From NCBI GenBank assembly GCA_036563645.1, contig DATCMA010000015.1, positions 1-22,220 of the forward strand: a stretch of 22,220 bases of DNA, given 5' to 3'. The stretch comes from DATCMA01 sp036563645. GTDB taxonomy: Bacteria; Actinomycetota; Actinomycetes; Mycobacteriales; Micromonosporaceae. Positions 14,251 through 19,396 of the stretch are shown one piece after another. How positions within the stretch are numbered: position 1 is the stretch's first letter; each line of letters starts with the position of its first letter. Position numbers and translations under genes: made by a program. The notes below the pieces were generated by a model that worked only from the letters and a program-made list of their open reading frames with translations, searched no databases and was not told where the DNA came from.

Positions 14251-15945
14251 TCAGCGGCCGGCGCTGGTCCACCGGCTGGTATCCCACGCCTCCGTCTGCT
14301 CACCGGTCCGCTGCGCCGGCAGCACCGACGACCACGACGACTCGGGGTGCTCCCGCCGCGTGGTGCCCCACGTCGGCCGCGCGGGCTCCCGTCGCCATTC
14401 GCGATTCCGGCCCTCGGGGACCACCACACGCGGCCGCCCGTACCGCTCGACGAGCCGGGTCACGAAGAGGCCCAGCCCGATCGCGCCGGCCGCGAACGCG
14501 TACAGCGAGATGTTCCAGCCGCGCAGGTCGGTGTAGCGGATGACGAGGACGAGCAGCGCCACCGCGGCGACCGTGCCAAAGATGCCGCCCCGCCGGCCGA
14601 AGGCGCTCGTCCCCGCCACCAGCGCGGCGCCGAACGCCAGCCCAGTCCACTCCAGACCTGGCGTCGGGGTGACCGGGTTGCTGCTGCTCGCGGCCAAGAG
14701 CACCCCGGCGACCGCGGCGAACGTCATCGATACCACGATCGCGCTGCCGCTGAGGGCCACCGCCATCCCCCCACGCCGGTCCGCGGGATCGCCGATCGGC
14801 CGCATCCGCCCCACCGCGCGGCGGATTCCCTTGAACGCGCCGAAACTCGCGCCGATGAGCGCCAGGGTCACGAAGCCAGAGACCAAGTACAGCGCGTGCG
14901 GGATCGGGTCGTACCCGCCCTGGATCTCGACCGGGGCCGACCGCTGCTGAATGAACACGATCACCGCGCACGCGGCGGCGAGGCTCCCCGCCCAGGCGGG
15001 CACGTGCGCGCCGAGCACGACGATCGCGACGGCCAGCCCGAGCAGTGCCGCCGCCCCCGCCGCGGTCAGCACCACCGGCACCACGCCGTTGTCGCCGTTC
15101 TCGGCGAAGTGCAACGCGGAGGCCACGGCCACCGGCCCGAGCGCGAGATTCGGAACGGCGGCGCGGAGGGTCAGTCCGGCGCCCATCGCCAAGAGGCCGA
15201 GCCCGGTGGCGAAGACCAGGAGCGTGTCGACGTCCGGGCGGCGTATCGCCTCCGGGAACTCCCGGTGGATCAGGTAGCCCACGCCCGCGACCGCGGCGAG
15301 GAGCACGAGCTCCCACAGGAGGTGGACGCCCAGCCGGTCGCGCCCCCGCTCCCCGTGGGCCGGGTCGTCGAAGATGGCGTCGAGCTCCGCGGCGGACAAG
15401 GGCTGACGCGGCGTCGACTCGTACGGATCCGGGTCGGTGTAGTCGCCCGTGGCGATGCCGCCGCTTGAGTACCCCGCGCTCCCGTAGCCCGAGGTCTCAT
15501 CCCGGTAGCGGACCGTCGAGTATCCGGAGGTGTCGCCGCTTCCGCGGTAGCCGGCGGTCTCCCGGTATCGGGAACTCTTGCGGTAGGAGCTGTCGTAGCG
15601 GGTGTCGTCCCGGTAGCTCGTCTCGTCCTGATAACTCGTCCGGTCCGTATACCGCGTATCGCCTGGGTAACTCGTGTCCCCGCGGTAACTCCTCTCCCCG
15701 CGGTAGCTCGACTCCTCAAAACGGGAGGAGTCCTCGGAATCGTCGTAGCGGGACGAGGACCGGCTCTCCTCGTACTGCGCCTGTCCTTCGTATTGAGATC
15801 TGTCGTATTGAGATGTCCCGTCGTATCGAGAGGCGTTTCCCGTCTCCTCGTACCGGGAGGAACTCCCCGTCTCGTCGGACCGGGACGGGCCCCCTGTCGC
15901 CTCCACGCCGTTGCCGCCCCGGTACGCCGAGTCGTCGTACGCCAT
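14251..15945 (-). CDS. RbsC/LivH-like membrane permease with tyrosine-rich N-terminal tail
   Basis: A 564-residue membrane protein. The first 180 or so residues are low-complexity, with 24 tyrosines in repeats such as SYRGDTSY and SYRDDTRY. The next 340 hold about ten hydrophobic helices. Their pattern fits the BPD_transp_2 permease family: GAGLTLRAAVPNLALGPVAV stands where these proteins have G-T-L...GGIDLSVG, followed by RRAVGRM...GD near the second half and GTSAFGRRGGIFGTVAAVALL for the conserved GG-rich loop. No transport ATPase or binding protein is adjacent, so it is an orphan and transport is unproven. I chose ATG 15945 because GGGAGG lies eight bases upstream; a GTG at 15954 overlaps that site. 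The C-terminal tail (about 60 residues) is Trp/Arg-rich. It follows DUF3180 by 139 bases on the same strand. Confidence 0.7.
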   Translation of the reverse strand: MAYDDSAYRGGNGVEATGGPSRSDETGSSSRYEETGNASRYDGTSQYDRSQYEGQAQYEESRSSSRYDDSEDSSRFEESSYRGERSYRGDTSYPGDTRYTDRTSYQDETSYRDDTRYDSSYRKSSRYRETAGYRGSGDTSGYSTVRYRDETSGYGSAGYSSGGIATGDYTDPDPYESTPRQPLSAAELDAIFDDPAHGERGRDRLGVHLLWELVLLAAVAGVGYLIHREFPEAIRRPDVDTLLVFATGLGLLAMGAGLTLRAAVPNLALGPVAVASALHFAENGDNGVVPVVLTAAGAAALLGLAVAIVVLGAHVPAWAGSLAAACAVIVFIQQRSAPVEIQGGYDPIPHALYLVSGFVTLALIGASFGAFKGIRRAVGRMRPIGDPADRRGGMAVALSGSAIVVSMTFAAVAGVLLAASSSNPVTPTPGLEWTGLAFGAALVAGTSAFGRRGGIFGTVAAVALLVLVIRYTDLRGWNISLYAFAAGAIGLGLFVTRLVERYGRPRVVVPEGRNREWRREPARPTWGTTRREHPESSWSSVLPAQRTGEQTEAWDTSRWTSAGR

Positions 15946-16084
15946 CCCGCGCACCTCCCATGGTCATCCGCTACCGGGCCGGCCTCACTGGCGGTGGAGC
16001 GACCGGTACCCGGTGGTCGCACCGTACCCAGGTTTGAGGTGCGCGTCACCCCCGGTGTCCATCGACCGATGGCACTTCAGTCCG

Positions 16085-16597
16085 CTATTGGTCTGGTTCG
16101 TCCGGAGCTTCTGTCGTGTCGTCGGGCCGTTCTGGCACGCGACAGGCGCGCTCCAGCCAGAGCGCGGCGCCGACCAACGCCAGCGACGCGACCAGGCCGC
16201 TGGCCGTCGCGGGGATGTCGTTGCGTGCGGCGTGGGTGTCTTCGAGCAGGAGCCAGCCCAACACGCCCCCGTAGAAGCCAGCGAAGATCGCGCCCGCCGG
16301 TGACGAGGCCTTCGCCAACACGACGAAGCGGGCCGCGATCAACGGGTCCACGGGTTCGCGCCCCGGCCGCCGCTCGACGCGGGCCTTGGTGTTCACGGCG
16401 GCGTACCCCTCAAAGACCGCGAGGCCCGCCAACGTCACGGTCGGCAACCACGGGAGCGGGGGAAGCACGCGGTAGTAGCTGGTGAGGAGCAGCCACGCCA
16501 CCGCCGCCGCGGCCAAGGCCGCGACGACGAGCGTCGCCGGGCGAGTAGGCCGCATCGTCGGCTCCGAGCGCCGCGGTGGGATCTCCGGCTCGCTCAC
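16085..16597 (-). CDS. DUF3180 membrane protein (Rv3605c-type)
   Basis: Small membrane protein of unknown function conserved next to folK in actinobacteria. The 170 residues contain four hydrophobic helices (about 20-40, 48-66, 100-118, 130-148). Family segments are RPTRPATLVVAALAAAAVAW (16-35), PGREPVDPLIAARFVVLAKASSPAGA (78-103) and ALWLERACRVP (145-155). The listed GTG start has GGGGTGA just upstream; an ATG at 16555 with GGAG six bases before it would give a 156-residue protein. The start lies 36 bases after folK on the same strand, so it is probably in the fol operon. Confidence 0.9.
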   Translation of the reverse strand: MSEPEIPPRRSEPTMRPTRPATLVVAALAAAAVAWLLLTSYYRVLPPLPWLPTVTLAGLAVFEGYAAVNTKARVERRPGREPVDPLIAARFVVLAKASSPAGAIFAGFYGGVLGWLLLEDTHAARNDIPATASGLVASLALVGAALWLERACRVPERPDDTTEAPDEPDQ

Positions 16598-16633
16598 CCG
16601 GTCACCCCACCAACCCGATCATTCGCACGCTCA

Positions 16634-17158
16634 CTACGTCGACTCTAGCGGGAGATCTTCCCGTGGGCGCAGCTCGAGGACGTCCCGGGCCACCGGTGGC
16701 GCCGCCAGCAGCGTGGCGAGCGGGCCGTACCCCGGCAGCTCCCCGTCGGGCTCAAGGTCGGCCCACGGCCGCAGGACGAAGGCGCGCAGGTGGGCGCGCG
16801 GGTGCGGGAGCGTGAGCTCCGGATCCTCGCTGAGCACGGGCGTGCCGTCTTCCGCCCACACGGCGATGACGTCCACGTCCAGGCTGCGCGGGCCGAACCG
16901 CCGGTGGGGATCCCGCACCCGCCCCGCCGCCGCCTCGATCGCGCGGGCCCGCTCCAGCCAATCCCACGCGGTCGCCTGGGGGTCGCGCACGAGGAGCACC
17001 GCGTTGAGGTACATCGGCTGCTCCTCGTCCCCCCACGGCGGGGTCTCGTACACCCGAGAGCTCGCGACCAGCGCGGTCCGCAGCGCGCGAACCGCGGAAC
17101 GCAGGTGCGCGATCCGATCGCCGAGGTTGCTCCCGAGGGAGATCACCGCCCGCGTCAT
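16634..17158 (-). CDS. folK: 2-amino-4-hydroxy-6-hydroxymethyldihydropteridine pyrophosphokinase (HPPK)
   Basis: Transfers pyrophosphate from ATP to 6-hydroxymethyl-dihydropterin, giving the substrate for FolP. The 174 residues begin MTRAVISLGSNLGDR (SLGSNLGD at 7-14) and contain ETPPWGDEEQPMYLNAV (38-54), the signature RRFGPRSLDVDVI (86-98) and LPHPRAHLRAFVLRPW near 116-131. The ATG at 17156-17158 overlaps the folB stop as ATGA, so the two are translationally coupled. Gene order folP-folB-folK matches other actinobacteria. Confidence 0.97.
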   Translation of the reverse strand: MTRAVISLGSNLGDRIAHLRSAVRALRTALVASSRVYETPPWGDEEQPMYLNAVLLVRDPQATAWDWLERARAIEAAAGRVRDPHRRFGPRSLDVDVIAVWAEDGTPVLSEDPELTLPHPRAHLRAFVLRPWADLEPDGELPGYGPLATLLAAPPVARDVLELRPREDLPLEST

Positions 17159-17517
17159 GGTCGTCTCCGGGTGATGGTCACCGCCACGTCGGCGAACTCG
17201 TGGGGAATCGGCGCCTGGGGTTTGTGCACAGTCACCGTGGCGGCCCGTACCCGCTCATCGGCCAAGCATTCAGCGGCCAGCCGCTCCGCCAGCGTCTCGA
17301 TGAGGTTGACCGGCTCGCCGCCGACGATCGCGGCCAACCGCGTCGCCAACTCCCCGTAGTCGACGGTGTCGGTGAGGGCGTCCGAGCGCGCGGCCGGGGC
17401 GAGATCCAGCTCGAGCGTCACGTCCACGATGAAGTCTTGGCCGTGGACGCGCTCGTCCGGGAAGACGCCGTGTCGGCCGCGTACCCGCAGCCCGGTCAAC
17501 GTGATCCGATCGCTCAT
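17155..17517 (-). CDS. folB: Dihydroneopterin aldolase
   Basis: Cleaves dihydroneopterin to 6-hydroxymethyl-dihydropterin and glycolaldehyde. The 120 residues match the family length. They show LTGLRVRGRHGVFPDER (7-23) with the catalytic Glu22, GQDFIVDVTLEL, DTVDYGEL (50-57), NLIETLAERLA (71-81) and VTVHKPQAPIPHEF with the catalytic Lys99. The same frame stays open upstream to 17979, but that extension lies inside folP and has no family similarity. The ATG at 17515-17517 overlaps the folP stop as ATGA and is the clear start. Its product feeds FolK. Confidence 0.96.
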   Translation of the reverse strand: MSDRITLTGLRVRGRHGVFPDERVHGQDFIVDVTLELDLAPAARSDALTDTVDYGELATRLAAIVGGEPVNLIETLAERLAAECLADERVRAATVTVHKPQAPIPHEFADVAVTITRRRP

Positions 17518-18368
17518 CGCGCCGCCTCGACCACGATTCGGGGCCGCCCGCTGGCCGCCCAGACCGCGAGCGCGTCCCGGGTGGCGCGGACGTCGTGCAC
17601 CCGCACTCCCCAGGCGCCGGCGGCGATGGCGAGCACGCTGGTCGCGATCGTCGCGGCTTCCCGCTGATCGGTTGGCCGGGGCGTGCCGTCCGGGCCCGCC
17701 AACAGGGCCCCGAGGTACGACTTGCGGCTGGCGCCGAACAGCAGCGGATAGCCCAGAGAGAGCAGCTCGTGCAGGCGCGCGGTGATCTGCCAGTTGTGCT
17801 CGGGCCGCTTCGCGAAGCCGAGCCCTGGATCGATCACGATGCGATCCGGCGACACCCCCGCGGCGAGCGCCGCGTCGATGCGCTGCTGGAGCTCCTCCCG
17901 GACCTCCTTGACCACGTCGCGGTAGACAGCGAGCTCCTGCATCCGCGCGGAGTGCCCCCGCCAGTGCATCAAGATCCACGGGCAGCCAGCGTCCGCGACG
18001 ACCCTGCTCATGTCGGGATCGGCGAGTCCACCGGAGACGTCGTTGACGACGGCGACGCCCTCGGCGAGGGTCGCGGCCGCGACGCTGGCCCGCGTGGTGT
18101 CGATGCTCATCGGAACGCCGGCGGCGGCGAGCTCCCGCACCACGGGCAGCACCCGCCGCAGCTCGGTCTCCGCGTCCACTCGGGCGGCTCCGGGGCGGGT
18201 GGATTCCCCGCCGACGTCCACGAGGTCCGCGCCCTGCTCGTACATCTCGATGCCGTGCCGGACGGCCGCGTCAAGGTCCATATAGCGCCCGCCGTCGGAG
18301 AACGAGTCGGGCGTGACGTTGAGGATGCCCATCACTACCGGATGCGCCGCTCGCAGCAGATCATCCAC
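17514..18368 (-). CDS. folP: Dihydropteroate synthase
   Basis: Joins 6-hydroxymethyl-dihydropterin pyrophosphate with p-aminobenzoate; this is the sulfonamide target. The 284 residues carry MGILNVTPDSFSDGG (13-27), DVGGESTRPG (51-60), SIDT (88-91), the Asn-Asp of VVNDVSGG (107-114), ILMHWRGH (132-139), DPGLGFAK (180-187) and GASRKSYLG (212-220). All expected catalytic and binding segments are present. It starts at GTG (18366-18368) with no visible ribosome site; TACCGT lies six bases upstream, so the message may be leaderless. It heads the folP-folB-folK-DUF3180 operon. folE, often upstream in actinobacteria, is not here. Confidence 0.97.
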   Translation of the reverse strand: MDDLLRAAHPVVMGILNVTPDSFSDGGRYMDLDAAVRHGIEMYEQGADLVDVGGESTRPGAARVDAETELRRVLPVVRELAAAGVPMSIDTTRASVAAATLAEGVAVVNDVSGGLADPDMSRVVADAGCPWILMHWRGHSARMQELAVYRDVVKEVREELQQRIDAALAAGVSPDRIVIDPGLGFAKRPEHNWQITARLHELLSLGYPLLFGASRKSYLGALLAGPDGTPRPTDQREAATIATSVLAIAAGAWGVRVHDVRATRDALAVWAASGRPRIVVEAAR

Positions 18369-18693
18369 GGCTAGACGGTACCGAGTGGGCCGGGCGGACC
18401 TCCCGCCAGCATGGATCCGTACAGGCCCGGCAGACCGGACACCGTGCCTCGTGATGGCCTTCCGCGCGCCTTGTTCCCGGCAAGGGGGCCCCGTACCCTT
18501 GGCAATTGCGAATTACCCGTACTCGATACGTAAGGAGACCGACCAAAGTAGGACGCAACGGCCAGAAAACGTCACCCACCGCGATGGATGTGAATGCCAA
18601 TCGTCACCGCATCGCATCCCGCTTCGGCGTCACCCGCGCGGCTAGACAACAGCAGCGCTGCGGCTCCAACCGCCGCGCACGGGGAGGGTTCCA
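18369..18693. other. Divergent intergenic region between folP and the VirB2-like gene
   Basis: This 325-base stretch separates two head-to-head operons. On the folP side, TACCGT (18375-18380) is a possible -10. In the middle, CAAGGG (18481-18486) and CCCTTG (18496-18501) form a small stem. A candidate plus-strand promoter begins at 18499, and AAGGAG at 18532-18537 has no start codon after it. A 37-codon frame from 18583 ends in TGA overlapping the next ATG. No convincing protein or known RNA gene is visible. Confidence 0.5.
18499..18527 (+). promoter_or_regulatory. Candidate promoter of the VirB2/B3/B4-like operon
   Basis: TTGGCA (18499-18504) is a good -35. At 17 bases it is followed by CTCGAT (18522-18527), a poor -10; GATACG, slightly further on, is an alternative. 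The leader would be about 160 bases. Support is modest. Confidence 0.3.
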
Positions 18694-19011
18694 ATGATCG
18701 CCACATCGCTCGTCGAGGCAGCGTGGGCCAACGCCACGCGGGCCACGTACGGGCTCGTGCTCGCCTTGGCGGCTCCTGAACCAGAGCCAACCGGCGTCAA
18801 TACCGAAGGCATCGTCAGCTTCCTGGCCAGCAAGATCGCACCGGTACTCCTCGCCATCCTCGGCGTGATCTTCATAGGTCGAGCCAGCAAAGGCGAGATT
18901 TCCAAAGTGCTGACAAGCTCCGTCATCGCGATCGTGGGGTTGGCGTTCATTGCCGGCGCGGCCACGTTGTTCTTCGTCGGCGAATACCTGATCAATTTGA
19001 TCTTCAAGTAG
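18694..19011 (+). CDS. Small two-helix membrane protein, VirB2/TrbC-like pilin candidate
   Basis: A 105-residue protein with a weakly hydrophobic N-terminal segment ending APEPEPTG. Two long membrane helices (about 41-62 and 74-104) follow, separated by a short basic loop (RASKGEISK). Size, layout and position before a VirB3-like and a VirB4-like gene fit a VirB2/TrbC-type pilin subunit of a type IV secretion or conjugation system. There is no diagnostic sequence motif, so this rests on topology and context. The ATG has GGGGAGGG five bases upstream, a strong ribosome site. Its codon use is less extreme in GC than that of its neighbours. The next gene begins 22 bases later. Confidence 0.65.
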   Translation: MIATSLVEAAWANATRATYGLVLALAAPEPEPTGVNTEGIVSFLASKIAPVLLAILGVIFIGRASKGEISKVLTSSVIAIVGLAFIAGAATLFFVGEYLINLIFK

Positions 19012-19033
19012 GGAGTGGGGCGCGGGGCACGAC

Positions 19034-19396
19034 ATGCGGCTGCGTACCGACGACGACATCTACCGGGCCCGCTTGGTTTACCTCGGCCCGCCCGGCTACA
19101 CGCTCCCGGTACACCTGCCGTACGCGCAATACGGCGTGTTCATGCTGCTCGTGCCCTTCTTCATGTTCATTCACTGGCTGTTCACGTTCCGTATTGAGAT
19201 CTTCCCGGCATGGGAAATCTCCTTGGCCATCGTGACGACGTCTGTGATCTTCCGGTACGTCGATCCCGACCGCCCCGCCCGCGCGGTCATCCGCACCGCG
19301 CTGACCGACTGGCGCCACACTCGCGAGCCCGCGGCTGAGCAGCGCGATCCGCGCCTCGTCGCCAGCGGTATCCGCGTTCGGGAGGAGCTGGTATGA
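19034..19396 (+). CDS. TcpE/VirB3-like membrane protein
   Basis: A 120-residue protein with a basic N-terminal segment containing a Tyr/Pro-rich stretch (YLGPPGYTLPVHLPYAQYG, 16-34). Two hydrophobic helices follow (about 33-51 and 56-75), then a hydrophilic C-terminal tail with RYVDPDRPARAVIRTALTDW. This resembles the TcpE/PrgI/VirB3 class of inner-membrane proteins of conjugation systems, which sit directly before the VirB4 ATPase gene, as here. Its TGA overlaps the ATG of the next gene as ATGA, indicating coupled translation. The family call is moderate; I base it on length, two helices and gene order. Confidence 0.65.
   Translation: MRLRTDDDIYRARLVYLGPPGYTLPVHLPYAQYGVFMLLVPFFMFIHWLFTFRIEIFPAWEISLAIVTTSVIFRYVDPDRPARAVIRTALTDWRHTREPAAEQRDPRLVASGIRVREELV

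Noticed and set aside
14167..15468. 433-codon plus-strand frame opposite the permease-like gene
   Set aside because: Arg/His/Glu-rich with no domain; the minus-strand frame encodes ten coherent membrane helices and has a good ribosome site.
17518..17979. Upstream extension of folB to 274 residues
   Set aside because: The extension lies entirely inside folP in another frame; the ATGA overlap at 17514-17517 gives a normal 120-residue FolB.
18361..18600. 79-codon minus-strand frame with a CPVCRAC cysteine cluster
   Set aside because: It overlaps the start of folP in another frame and the divergent promoter region and has no ribosome site; the cysteine cluster is short and probably chance.
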